64,000 bases of DNA from an uncultured Flavobacteriales bacterium. Its GTDB lineage: Bacteria > Bacteroidota > Bacteroidia > Flavobacteriales > Schleiferiaceae. Positions 7,848-16,732 of this stretch are shown here, piece after piece. A model generated the notes under the pieces. The model did no database searches and was not told the origin of the DNA. It was given only the letters and a program-made list of their open reading frames with translations. The translations under genes and the position numbers were made by a program. The first letter of the stretch is position 1. Each line of letters begins with the position of its first letter. The stretch covers positions 1-64,000 of the forward strand of contig CAJQHZ010000035.1 in the NCBI GenBank assembly GCA_905478295.1, given 5' to 3'.

Positions 7848-9472
7848 TAGGTCTGTATTACACCCGGATTGTAACGTTTCATTTCCGGATTATTATTCGA
7901 CATTTCTATACCGTAACTGAGCCATTCCCGGGTTTTCGCAGGATCGATGATTGCATCAACCCATAATCGAGAAGCAGCATAATAGGGACTGGTTTGACGT
8001 TCATAGCGTTCCTCTATCTCCTTCTGTAAGGCATCTAATTCCCCTGGTGTAAGTTCTTTTCCACTGCCTTTTAGGCGGGACTTCTCTATTTGGAGCAATA
8101 CCTTTGCCGCTTGCTGTCCACCCATGACGGCTAATTTCGCATTGGGCCAAGCTACAATCAGACGAGGATCGTAAGCCGTTCCATTCATCGCGTAATTTCC
8201 AGCACCAAAGCTGTTACCAACGATGACCGTGAATTTAGGCACTACAGAATTTGCAACTGCATTGACCATTTTCGCGCCGTCTTTGATGATGCCTCCGTGT
8301 TCACTCTTGCTGCCGACCATAAAGCCAGTGACATCTTGAAGAAAAACGAGCGGAATACGCTTTTGATTGCAATTGGCTACAAAACGAGCTGCTTTATCTG
8401 CACTATCGGAATAGATAACACCGCCAAATTGCATTTCACCCTTTGCGTTTTTTACAATAGCTCTATTGTTGGCCACAATTCCTACCGCCCATCCATCTAT
8501 TCTAGCATATCCGCATAGAATAGTCTGTCCGTAAGTTTCTTTATACGGCTGCCAACTCTCTTTATCTACAATACATTCAATAATCCGTAGGCTTTCAAAC
8601 GGTTTCCCGTCTCTAGGTACAAAGCCATAAATGTCAGTGGTTGCATGTTCAGGAGCTAGGGGAGTGGTACGATCGAAGCCTGCTTTAGGAAAAGCGCCCA
8701 TTTTGTCGACTAATCCCCGAATTGTAGTGATGGCTTCATGATCGTCTTCACATTTGTAATCGGTCACGCCACTTATATCACAATGTGTATCGGCTCCGCC
8801 TAGAGTCTCATTATCTACGGACTCTCCAATAGCCGCCTTAACTAAATAAGATCCAGCGAGGAAAATACTGCCAGAGCCTTTGACAATCAAGCTTTCGTCG
8901 CTCATGATGGGCAAATAGGCACCACCAGCTACGCAACTCCCCATGATGGCTGAGATTTGTGGAATCCCCAAACTACTCATTACCGCATTGTTTCGGAATA
9001 TGCGACCAAAGTGCTCACGATCCGGAAAAATTTCATCTTGTAATGGAAGGAATACACCTGCGCTATCTACTAAATAGATAATGGGCGTATGGTTTTCAAG
9101 TGCAATCTGCTGCGCACGTAAGTTTTTCTTTCCAGTAATTGGGAACCAAGCCCCCGCTTTAACAGTAGCATCATTAGCAACAATGATACACTGCGTTCCT
9201 TTGATATAGGCTAAAACGACAACAACCCCTCCTGCAGGACAACCACCGTATTCTTCGTACATGCCGTCACCAGCGAAAATACCCAGCTCTAAACAGGGTT
9301 TCTTAGCATCGACAAGCGCTTTCAAGCGTTCTCGTGCTGTTAGTTTGCCCTGATCACGCTGTTTTTGAAGTTTTTTCTCGCCGCCGCCTTTGGCTAAGAT
9401 CGCTTCGCGACGCTTTACTTCACTCAGTAAGAGTTTTAAGGCGTCTTCATTTTTGTTATACGTTAGGTCCAT
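7847..9472 (-). CDS. Acyl-CoA carboxylase, carboxyltransferase (beta) subunit, methylcrotonyl-CoA type
   Basis: A 541-residue protein, the length of methylcrotonyl-CoA carboxylase beta. It has both halves of the carboxyltransferase fold. LPLQDEIFPDREHFGRIF and MGSCVAGGAYLPIMSDE match the methylcrotonyl-CoA branch better than the propionyl-CoA branch, and GNSFGAGNYAMNG lies in the second half. It would move a carboxyl group from biotin to an acyl-CoA, probably in leucine or branched acyl-CoA breakdown. The biotin carboxylase partner is not in the window. It sits between the WbqC gene (30 bases upstream) and the T9SS gene (TAATG overlap). Confidence 0.88.
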   Translation of the reverse strand: MDLTYNKNEDALKLLLSEVKRREAILAKGGGEKKLQKQRDQGKLTARERLKALVDAKKPCLELGIFAGDGMYEEYGGCPAGGVVVVLAYIKGTQCIIVANDATVKAGAWFPITGKKNLRAQQIALENHTPIIYLVDSAGVFLPLQDEIFPDREHFGRIFRNNAVMSSLGIPQISAIMGSCVAGGAYLPIMSDESLIVKGSGSIFLAGSYLVKAAIGESVDNETLGGADTHCDISGVTDYKCEDDHEAITTIRGLVDKMGAFPKAGFDRTTPLAPEHATTDIYGFVPRDGKPFESLRIIECIVDKESWQPYKETYGQTILCGYARIDGWAVGIVANNRAIVKNAKGEMQFGGVIYSDSADKAARFVANCNQKRIPLVFLQDVTGFMVGSKSEHGGIIKDGAKMVNAVANSVVPKFTVIVGNSFGAGNYAMNGTAYDPRLIVAWPNAKLAVMGGQQAAKVLLQIEKSRLKGSGKELTPGELDALQKEIEERYERQTSPYYAASRLWVDAIIDPAKTREWLSYGIEMSNNNPEMKRYNPGVIQT

Positions 9473-9502
9473 AGGTTGCTGTGGTTCTTACTGCTGTGAT
9501 CG

Positions 9503-10099
9503 TTATTTGAGCGTTTTGAGGTAATCCCAACTGCTACGCCCTAAGTTAAAGAACAGATCTAAGGCACTCAAGTTGTTTTGAAAACCAATTTTATGCTGAA
9601 AAACTTGTCCGTATGACGGGAAATTCATGTCAGTTTGTGTCTTTGGGTGGATGCCTCTGAGGTCCTTCATTCCAGTAACAACAGCATATTCTGAAGTTTC
9701 TCGCTTCAGCAGATCTAATTCAAGCCACTGTGAAAACAATGCAATACTTGCTGCATTTAATTCCCAAAGTGTTTCGAAGCGTTGGTTTAAAAGTGTCTTT
9801 ACATCGGGGTAAAGCACCTCAAAGTAAGGCGCATTTGCATAAGCGCTTTCAATCGCCTTGATATGATCCTTGATCCAATTTTCGCTGTAACTGATTCGAA
9901 TACTCTTTATTTCTTTCGATTTGCGCTCTACAGGGACACTAAGCCGCTGTATTCCGTTAGGACCTGCAATATGCATTCTAGATCTGTAGGACTGTTTTTG
10001 AAAATGTTCATTTGCCTCAAGCACAGCACCATTTGATTGAACAGCATAAGCCATCCATGCAATAGGGGGGAAGTAGGCCGTGCTAAGCAGAACGTGCAT
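9503..10099 (-). CDS. WbqC family protein
   Basis: A 198-residue protein. The N-terminus (LLSTAYFPPIAWMAYAVQSNGAVLEANEHFQKQSYRSR...GPNGIQRLSVPV) carries the hallmark WbqC pattern, where aligned YFPP, E.eHF.KQSyRNR and iaG.NG...L.iPv motifs recur. WbqC proteins are often found with polysaccharide genes, but the biochemical role is not established. The ATG overlaps the lepB stop at 10099. The order parA-parB-DUF5683-dapB-lepB-wbqC is, to my knowledge, a common Bacteroidota gene order. Confidence 0.85.
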   Translation of the reverse strand: MHVLLSTAYFPPIAWMAYAVQSNGAVLEANEHFQKQSYRSRMHIAGPNGIQRLSVPVERKSKEIKSIRISYSENWIKDHIKAIESAYANAPYFEVLYPDVKTLLNQRFETLWELNAASIALFSQWLELDLLKRETSEYAVVTGMKDLRGIHPKTQTDMNFPSYGQVFQHKIGFQNNLSALDLFFNLGRSSWDYLKTLK

Positions 10100-11709
10100 T
10101 AGGCGGCTTTACGCTTTCTGCGAACAGTAACTACGATTTGATAGAGCACTACAAACGCAATGAAATACCAGAAATAGCTGGTACGCTCGCCATTTGCATT
10201 CACGAGAGTGAATACACGATCGGTTCGAATCTTCGAAAGTCCTTCGCCATGCTTATCATAGCTCATCCATATAAAAACCGGTTTCCCTACGATGTGATCG
10301 GAAGGAACATAACCCCATTTGCGACTGTCTAATGAATTGTGCCTGTTGTCTCCCATCATCCAGTAATAGTCTTTCTCAAATGTATACGTAGTTGATTCAA
10401 TACCATCGATATAGACCTTTCTGTCTTTAGTGATTTTCAAATCGTGTCCTTCGTATTCTGCGATTACTCTTCTATAACTATGCAGGTTCTTCGCTGTTAA
10501 TTTAATGGTCGCGCCCCCTTGTGGAATGTATATCGGTCCAAAGTTGTCCCAAGTATCATTGTACGGACGTTCACCATGACCAGTATCGGGGTTGGGGAAT
10601 AAAATTTCTTCTGCTTGACCCGCTTGTATTTGTATAAGTCCAGGGGGCAAAGTACTGTCTATAGCCGTACCTGGTCGTTCTGCACTGATCGGCCAAAGGG
10701 ATTTAATAGCGGGTAATGATTTTATGGCATCCACATGACGCTCTTGAAGGAACATGATGTATTCGTTTTGACTGCGTTGATAAACGTCTTGATCTGTTGG
10801 ATACTTACGTTGCTCATCCGATGTCAAATAATTGATGTCAAACTTCTTCTTTAGCCAATCTTTATTGAAGCTCGTTCCATCGGTCTTAATGTAATATAGG
10901 AATTGCGGATAGCTGTTATCAGGAAATTTAAAGGCATTGCCATTTAGAAATACGGTTCTGTCCACAATGGTCAAAGTATCGCCAGGAGTACCTACGCAAC
11001 GCTTTACGTAGTTTTCTTTCTTATCCACAGGCATGGCATCCATTGGGTAGTTAAAGACTACTGGATCACCTGCCTGGACATCTTCCAGAGCAGGTAAACG
11101 CAAATAAGGAATCTGCGGCCAACTCACATAAGAGGGAGTCCCTAGGAACGGAATACGATTATGAACTAAAGGAAGACTGAGCTGGGTCATTGGTACACGA
11201 ACGCCGTAATGCATTTTAGAGACAAACAAGAAATCACCTACCATCAGGCTTTTCTCCATGGAGCTCGTAGGAATGGTATATGCCTCAAATGTGGTAGAAC
11301 GAATAACCGTTGCAACTACAATCGCAAAGAATATGCTGTTAATACCTTCGCCTAAGTTCTTTTTTATATAGGCGTCGTCGCGGCCCCAGTATTTGAGTTT
11401 CTCTTTATAGTTCAGGTAACCTAAATAGAGTCCTAAACTACCCATAACGGCTGCGGTCTGCCAAGTTTTACGAAACTTAAAAACGTGTAGCAGTTCGTAA
11501 ATCATAATGATACCCATGACAACCCCTACTACTGGGATACAATACAACAATACCCAAAACTTAGGGCGATGGGCTATTTTTACTAATACGTAGGTATTGT
11601 AAACGGGTACAAATGCTTCCCAGGCCTTGCGATCTGCGGCAACATAAAACTTCCATGATATAACGCCGAACCACAGCGCTTGTACTAAGGTGAAAATTAT
11701 AAATTCCAT
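10099..11709 (-). CDS. lepB: Signal peptidase I
   Basis: A 536-residue S26 family peptidase that removes signal peptides from exported proteins at the inner membrane. The catalytic Ser is in IPTSSMEKSL (about Ser150) and the general-base Lys in NYVKRCVGTPGD (about Lys236). The GDNRHNSLDSRKWG box lies near the C-terminus. About 130 N-terminal residues carry several membrane helices before the catalytic domain and another helix ends the protein. A roughly 150-residue insert separates the Lys box from the GDN box. Both additions are common in Bacteroidota LepB and explain why it exceeds the E. coli enzyme (324 residues). Confidence 0.95.
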   Translation of the reverse strand: MEFIIFTLVQALWFGVISWKFYVAADRKAWEAFVPVYNTYVLVKIAHRPKFWVLLYCIPVVGVVMGIIMIYELLHVFKFRKTWQTAAVMGSLGLYLGYLNYKEKLKYWGRDDAYIKKNLGEGINSIFFAIVVATVIRSTTFEAYTIPTSSMEKSLMVGDFLFVSKMHYGVRVPMTQLSLPLVHNRIPFLGTPSYVSWPQIPYLRLPALEDVQAGDPVVFNYPMDAMPVDKKENYVKRCVGTPGDTLTIVDRTVFLNGNAFKFPDNSYPQFLYYIKTDGTSFNKDWLKKKFDINYLTSDEQRKYPTDQDVYQRSQNEYIMFLQERHVDAIKSLPAIKSLWPISAERPGTAIDSTLPPGLIQIQAGQAEEILFPNPDTGHGERPYNDTWDNFGPIYIPQGGATIKLTAKNLHSYRRVIAEYEGHDLKITKDRKVYIDGIESTTYTFEKDYYWMMGDNRHNSLDSRKWGYVPSDHIVGKPVFIWMSYDKHGEGLSKIRTDRVFTLVNANGERTSYFWYFIAFVVLYQIVVTVRRKRKAA

Positions 11710-11761
11710 TCGGGGAAACTACTTTATTAATCGCTAACGATAAGTTAGTGTATTGTGAAAA

Positions 11762-12463
11762 TTAAAGGCCTAAAACATCTTTCATGTTGTGAGGGCCTTT
11801 CTTACCAGGTAACCATTCTGCGGCGATCACCGCGCCCAAAGCAAAGCCGTCTCTACTGTGCGCTTCATGTTTTAATTCTATAGTGTCAATAGAGCTATCG
11901 TACGAAACAATATGCGTCCCAAAGTAAGGGTCCATACGTTCTGCACTGATAGTCAGTCCTTTCGACTCCGAATCCATGGTCCATCCATCAAGGGCGGGAT
12001 ACGCTTTTAAAATGCCTTCAGCCGCGGTAATAGCAGTGCCGGAAGGTTCATCTTTCTTACCCGTGTGATGAATTTCATGAATTCGAGGCTGATAATCCTT
12101 ATACTCATTCATCATGCTGGCTAATTTTTCATTGAACGCGAAAAATAAATTTACGCCAAGTGAAAAATTAGAGGCATATACGAAACCAACGGCTTGAGAT
12201 GAAGCTATTTGATCGACCTTATTTTTAGCTTCAAGCCATCCTGTCGTCCCGGAGACGACCGGTACTCCAGCGGTTAATAGTTCTGTAATATTATCTGCGG
12301 CTGCATCGGGCTGCGTAAACTCGATCGCTACATCAGCTAACTTCGCTTGCTCGACATTGAGGCTACCGTCATTATTGATGTACACAATAGTATGACCTCG
12401 ATCCTTTGCGATGCGTTCAATGGTTTTACCCATTCTACCGTAACCTATGAGTGCTATTTTCAT
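11762..12463 (-). CDS. dapB: 4-hydroxy-tetrahydrodipicolinate reductase
   Basis: A 233-residue enzyme of lysine and meso-diaminopimelate synthesis; it reduces the cyclic dipicolinate intermediate with NAD(P)H. It shows the Rossmann start IALIGYGRMGKTIE and the catalytic and substrate-binding segment EIHHTGKKDEPSGTA. Its length is at the short end for the family, as is usual in Bacteroidota. It follows the DUF5683 gene with no gap and precedes lepB by 52 bases. Confidence 0.95.
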   Translation of the reverse strand: MKIALIGYGRMGKTIERIAKDRGHTIVYINNDGSLNVEQAKLADVAIEFTQPDAAADNITELLTAGVPVVSGTTGWLEAKNKVDQIASSQAVGFVYASNFSLGVNLFFAFNEKLASMMNEYKDYQPRIHEIHHTGKKDEPSGTAITAAEGILKAYPALDGWTMDSESKGLTISAERMDPYFGTHIVSYDSSIDTIELKHEAHSRDGFALGAVIAAEWLPGKKGPHNMKDVLGL

Positions 12464-13072
12464 TTAAAGTGCAAGAACTAAGGTGAATCCTGGGGCCAAT
12501 TCTGCCGGCCTGGTGGCTAAAGTATTAGTATTCAGTGAAGGATGTAAGGACAAATCATCGCTTACGTCAAAATCATACAAATGAGCATCGATGTTCGCAT
12601 CTAAAATATTCAATAGATAAACGCCCAAAAGACCGAACAATGCATATTCGCGTTGCGTCCGCAATGCTTCCATGTATCCCATAGCTTCTTGAGCTACACC
12701 GTTTACTGAATTCTGATAAAATGGCGCAGGTAAATCATCAAACACCTCTGGTGCAAAAGTTTCTAATTCCGTCCTGGTTTGTAATGACGGCTCATCGATG
12801 ATAAGTTGAAGGACAGATTCGTAATTATTGAAATCTTGAGTCAAGTCGACATAGTAATAGGTGACTCCACCCAGAGCGCCCCAAACTAATGGTGCTTTCC
12901 AGTACTTCTTATTATATATCTGACCCGCTCCAGGAAGTAAAGCTAGGGTAGTGGCTAATTTAATATTGTGTGCTGCTGCGACACTATGGCTATGCACCAA
13001 AGTATCCTTTATCTGTGCTTTAGAACCAACAGAGAATAAGATAAACAACGCTATGAGCGTCGTTTTAATCAT
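12464..13072 (-). CDS. DUF5683 domain membrane protein
   Basis: A 202-residue protein with an N-terminal hydrophobic segment that looks like a signal peptide (MIKTTLIALFILFSVGSKAQ). It then has the DUF5683 pattern ATTLALLPGAGQIYNKKYWKAPLVWGALGGVTYYY, a Gly-rich membrane hairpin, and a C-terminal membrane segment with D-x-NIDAHLYDFDVSDDL. The biochemical role is unknown. The ATG overlaps the end of parB by eight bases and the stop abuts dapB, so it is cotranscribed with both. Confidence 0.85.
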   Translation of the reverse strand: MIKTTLIALFILFSVGSKAQIKDTLVHSHSVAAAHNIKLATTLALLPGAGQIYNKKYWKAPLVWGALGGVTYYYVDLTQDFNNYESVLQLIIDEPSLQTRTELETFAPEVFDDLPAPFYQNSVNGVAQEAMGYMEALRTQREYALFGLLGVYLLNILDANIDAHLYDFDVSDDLSLHPSLNTNTLATRPAELAPGFTLVLAL

Positions 13073-13982
13073 TGAGTTTAGAAATTATACGCTGTAAATC
13101 CTCATCGGAATCAAAAGAAATTTGAATTTTCCCTTTACCCTTTTCGTTGAGTTGAATGGCAACAGGTGCATCAAAATAGCCTCTCAGTTGAGATTCTAAA
13201 TCAACAACACCGGGCTGCTTAGGCTCACTTTGCTTCGTTTTTGGCTGTTTCACCTCTTTTGCGAAGGCCTCCGTTTGACGAACGCTTAGTCCATTTTTTA
13301 GGATGCGTTTATACAGTTCAATCTGTTCGTTCTCACCTGGTAAGTTAAGCAGTGCACGTGCATGACCCATTGTAAAGACTACGGTTGAGACTCCCTCGGC
13401 ATTTTCGTCGTGGCTTTCGTTTCGATTTAAATCTCGAAGCTCGGCCTGAATGATTGCGGGTAATTTAAGAAGTCGCAAAAAGTTTGTAATGGTTGAACGA
13501 CCCTTACCAAGTCTGCTTGCAACCTCCTCTTGGGTTAGACCTAACTCATCCATCATGCGCTTGCATGAATAGGCCATTTCGATAGGATCTAAATCCTCGC
13601 GTTGCAAATTCTCTACAATGGCCAGCTCTAACATGTGTCGATCGTCTGCTAATCGAACATATGCGGGAATTTCTTCTAGTCCGGCAATTTGAGATGCCCG
13701 AAATCTACGTTCACCGCTGATGAGTTCGAATTGCATGCCGTTCTTGCGAACGGTAATGGGTTGTATGATCCCTACTTCACTGATGCTCTGTGCGAGTTCT
13801 ACTAGCGCATCATTATCAAAATTTGAGCGCGGTTGAAAAGGATTTGTAGTGATGCTGCTCAACGGAATCATTGCAATAGAGCCTACGAGCTTTTCAGCTC
13901 CGCGGTCCGTAACTTTATTCACCTTTGCAGCTTCGTCGCCTAAAATGGCTGACAAACCTTTTCCCATTGCTCTTTTTGCCAT
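13065..13982 (-). CDS. parB: ParB/Spo0J family chromosome partitioning protein
   Basis: A 305-residue protein that binds parS and loads the segregation machinery. The N-terminal CTP-binding part includes NPFQPRSNF, GERRFRA and ENLQRED. The helix-turn-helix follows (LTQEEVASRLGKGRSTITNFLRLLKLP). A Lys/Gln-rich linker joins it to a C-terminal dimerisation segment. It sits three bases after the parA stop. I saw no parS-like palindrome (TGTTTCACGTGAAACA type) in the nearby sequence. Confidence 0.95.
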   Translation of the reverse strand: MAKRAMGKGLSAILGDEAAKVNKVTDRGAEKLVGSIAMIPLSSITTNPFQPRSNFDNDALVELAQSISEVGIIQPITVRKNGMQFELISGERRFRASQIAGLEEIPAYVRLADDRHMLELAIVENLQREDLDPIEMAYSCKRMMDELGLTQEEVASRLGKGRSTITNFLRLLKLPAIIQAELRDLNRNESHDENAEGVSTVVFTMGHARALLNLPGENEQIELYKRILKNGLSVRQTEAFAKEVKQPKTKQSEPKQPGVVDLESQLRGYFDAPVAIQLNEKGKGKIQISFDSDEDLQRIISKLND

Positions 13983-13985
13983 GCT

Positions 13986-14750
13986 CTAGCTTGCTTTTGC
14001 GATTAACTCCTGCGCTAAAGTAAGATAATTCTCTGCGCCTTTACTTCCTGCATCGTAAGCAATAATGTTCTCTCCATGGCTCGGCGCCTCACTAAGCTTG
14101 ACATTCCTGTGAATTACCGTTTCAAAGACAAGACCTTCAAAATGACTACGCACTTCATCTGCAACCTGGTTCGAAAGTCTTAATCGACCGTCAAACATGG
14201 TAAGTAATAGCCCCTCTACATCAAGGTTTTCGTTGTGTAACTCTTGTACTTTTTTGATCGTATTAAGCAATTTACCTAATCCTTCCAATGCATAGTATTC
14301 GCACTGAATAGGGACTAAAACGGCATCAGCGGCAGTGAGCGCGTTTAATGTAATCAAGCCCAGAGAAGGAGCACAGTCGATAATAATGTAGTCGTACGTG
14401 TTTCTTACATCTTCCAATGCTTTCGCTAAGAAAAACTCTCGTTTCGGCTGGTCAATAATTTCCAACTCCACAGCAACAAGATCCAGATGTGCTGGAATGA
14501 TTGATACCCCGGGCGTACTGGTAACTTGTACCAAGTCTTCCGCATTCTTAGCACCTTCGATCAATTCGTACGTCCCTTCACCAGCTTCCTCAGGCTGCAA
14601 ACCCAAGCCGCTCGTCGCATTAGCCTGAGGATCAGCATCTATCAGTAGTACATTTTTTTCTAGTGCGCCTAATGCGGCGCTAAGATTCACCGCGGTTGTG
14701 GTTTTTCCCACACCGCCTTTTTGATTGGCAATGGCTATTACTCGTGACAT
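13986..14750 (-). CDS. parA: ParA/Soj family chromosome partitioning ATPase
   Basis: A 254-residue deviant-Walker ATPase that binds DNA non-specifically and moves ParB-bound origins. The P-loop is KGGVGKTTTAVNL (residues 11-23), with DADPQANATSGL and the Walker B region YIIIDCAPSLGLITLNAL. It is the first gene of the par-dapB-lepB operon; a good -7 element for it lies at 14774-14781. Confidence 0.95.
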   Translation of the reverse strand: MSRVIAIANQKGGVGKTTTAVNLSAALGALEKNVLLIDADPQANATSGLGLQPEEAGEGTYELIEGAKNAEDLVQVTSTPGVSIIPAHLDLVAVELEIIDQPKREFFLAKALEDVRNTYDYIIIDCAPSLGLITLNALTAADAVLVPIQCEYYALEGLGKLLNTIKKVQELHNENLDVEGLLLTMFDGRLRLSNQVADEVRSHFEGLVFETVIHRNVKLSEAPSHGENIIAYDAGSKGAENYLTLAQELIAKAS

Positions 14751-14773
14751 ATCTGGTGCGTTACATTGTACCT

Positions 14774-14781
14774 CAAATGTA
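14774..14781 (-). promoter_or_regulatory. Probable -7 element upstream of parA
   Basis: TACATTTG on the minus strand fits the Bacteroidota -7 consensus TAnnTTTG and ends 24 bases before the parA ATG. No TTG is present 19 bases upstream, so only half of the promoter consensus is met. It lies in the 77-base gap between the ABC exporter stop and parA. Confidence 0.4.
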
Positions 14782-14827
14782 AGCGAACCCGTTGCGAAAT
14801 GCTAAAAAAGTAATGAACAGATTGTTC

Positions 14828-16597
14828 TTAATTTTCTTCTTTGGAGGGGTCCAATTGTAAGGCGACCAATTCCGCAAAGTGACCACCGGCTCGCTCAAGT
14901 TCATCAGCCGTACCGCGTTCAATTACACATCCATCTTCAAGACATACGATCTGATCACAATGTTTTACCGACGAAATTCTATGCGCAATAATTAACGAGG
15001 AAACATCTTGCGTAGCCGCTTTAATGTTGTTCAATATAATTTCTTCCGTTTCAGTATCTACGGCGCTCAAACAGTCATCGAATATCATGATTTCCGGCTT
15101 TTTAATTAACGCCCTAGCAATACTTACTCGTTGTTTTTGACCGCCTGATAGCGTCACGCCACGCTCACCAACACGCGTGTCGTATTTATTTGGGAATTCA
15201 ATTATGTTCTCGTGCACGCCTGCAGATTCTGCCGCAGCAACAACCTCTTTTAATTCCGTGTGGTCCATTCCGAAGGCAATGTTGTTGGCGATAGTGTCGC
15301 TGAATAAAAAAGCCTCTTGTGGTACCCAGCCAAGGTGTGCTTTTAACGCTGGTAGATTCCATTCTTTTAAGTCTACACCATCAATAGAAATTGAACCCGA
15401 GGTTGGATCATACTGACGCACAATAAGTGCTGCGATGGTACTTTTTCCAGATCCTGTTTTACCTAAAACGCCTATGCTTTGTCCCGACTTAAGCTCAAAG
15501 CTAATTTCTTTTAAGGCTTGTACACCGCTATTGGGATACGTGAAGGATACCTTGTCAAATACGATATGACCTTGAAATTCAGTTGGAGTGAATTGGCCAC
15601 CTGCAAAGTCGGGTGTTTCATTTAAGAATTCATCAAGCCGCTCCATTGAAGCCGAAGCACTTTGTACTAAAGCAGTCACCCATCCGATGGATGCAATGGG
15701 CCACGTTAGTAAATTCACATAGTAAATGAATTCAGTAATATTCCCGGCGCTAACTTCTCCAGCCATGTATAATTTACCGCCCACGAAAATGGTAATTAAA
15801 GTACTGAGTCCAACCATGAAAATCATTAGGGGTTGAAATACTGCGTTTACGCGGAACAATCGTTCATTGACACTTCGGTATTCTAATGCTTGCTCTTTGA
15901 ACTTCTTGAAGAACCAAGGGGTTTTGTGATACGATTTGATCACGCGTGTACCCGAGAAGGATTCTTGTGCAAACGTACTGAGGTTAGACAGCTGCGTTTG
16001 CACTGCGTGTGATCGTTCCTGGATCAAATTGGCAACCCGATAGATTAAATAGGCTAAAAAGGGTAGGGGAATGAGCGTTAAAAGCGTCAACTTCGGACTT
16101 ACGCTGATCATAATGGAGATGACCAAAATAATCGTAAATCCTGTATTGAGTGCATACATGATAGCTGGCCCCACATACATTCGAACCTTACCGACATCCT
16201 CAGAAATCCGGTTCATCAAATCTCCGGTATTATTTCTCTTGAAAAAACGCTGTGTCAGCCGTTGGTAGTGATCAAAAACAACATTTTTAAGGTCGTATTC
16301 AATGTGACGAGACATTACAATGATAGTTTGACGCATGAAATACATGAAAATCCCTTGTAGCATTGCGGAAGCTATTATAAACAAGCCGTAACGAATCAAT
16401 TCCCACCGGACTGTTTCATCTCTTACCGCACCGTTCTTGTACTCTTCGATTACACGTGCGATGGTATCGAAACTATTACGAATCATAAGCGCAGGAAAAA
16501 GCTTAAAAACCACCGATACAATGACGAATGCCCCGCCAGTGAGCAATAGCCATTTGTGCTTAAGAAAATAGGGGTTTAGTTTTTTTAATGCATTCAT
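14828..16597 (-). CDS. ABC exporter, fused permease and ATPase (MsbA/LmrA type)
   Basis: Half-transporter with a six-helix exporter domain (about residues 20-320) and a nucleotide-binding domain with Walker A GKTGSGKSTIA, signature LSGGQKQR and Walker B IMIFDDCLSAVD (Glu is replaced by Cys after the DD pair). It works as a homodimer or heterodimer to export lipids, lipopolysaccharide core or drugs; the substrate is not fixed. I chose the ATG at 16597 (MNALKKLNPYFLKHKW). An upstream in-frame ATG at 16774 would add 59 residues that are unlike the family and would cross the nusB promoter and start. Confidence 0.88.
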   Translation of the reverse strand: MNALKKLNPYFLKHKWLLLTGGAFVIVSVVFKLFPALMIRNSFDTIARVIEEYKNGAVRDETVRWELIRYGLFIIASAMLQGIFMYFMRQTIIVMSRHIEYDLKNVVFDHYQRLTQRFFKRNNTGDLMNRISEDVGKVRMYVGPAIMYALNTGFTIILVISIMISVSPKLTLLTLIPLPFLAYLIYRVANLIQERSHAVQTQLSNLSTFAQESFSGTRVIKSYHKTPWFFKKFKEQALEYRSVNERLFRVNAVFQPLMIFMVGLSTLITIFVGGKLYMAGEVSAGNITEFIYYVNLLTWPIASIGWVTALVQSASASMERLDEFLNETPDFAGGQFTPTEFQGHIVFDKVSFTYPNSGVQALKEISFELKSGQSIGVLGKTGSGKSTIAALIVRQYDPTSGSISIDGVDLKEWNLPALKAHLGWVPQEAFLFSDTIANNIAFGMDHTELKEVVAAAESAGVHENIIEFPNKYDTRVGERGVTLSGGQKQRVSIARALIKKPEIMIFDDCLSAVDTETEEIILNNIKAATQDVSSLIIAHRISSVKHCDQIVCLEDGCVIERGTADELERAGGHFAELVALQLDPSKEEN

Positions 16598-16600
16598 AGG

Positions 16601-16630
16601 TTGAAGAGCGTCTGTACCGCTGTATATTTG
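16601..16630 (+). promoter_or_regulatory. Bacteroidota-type promoter of the nusB operon
   Basis: TTG (16601-16603), exactly 19 bases, then TATATTTG (16623-16630), a full match to the TTG-N19-TAnnTTTG consensus. It lies 102 bases upstream of nusB in the divergent gap with the ABC exporter. On the opposite strand a -7-like TATTTTTG at 16664-16671 may serve the exporter, without a TTG at the right distance. Confidence 0.75.
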
Positions 16631-16732
16631 CCGCAGATAAAAAGTCCTTTGCATGCGGTTCGACAAAAATAACACCTCTTTAGTGAATTCGGTTCTCGAA
16701 AAGAAGCATCCGTATACAATCTTATACCGCAT

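Noticed and set aside
11734-11748. CTAAC...GTTAG hairpin in the dapB-lepB gap
   Set aside because: Only five pairs and no T-run on the minus strand, so it is not a convincing terminator inside this operon.
13065-14827. parS site near parAB
   Set aside because: I searched the parA and parB gene ends and gap for TGTTTCACGTGAAACA-like palindromes and saw none.
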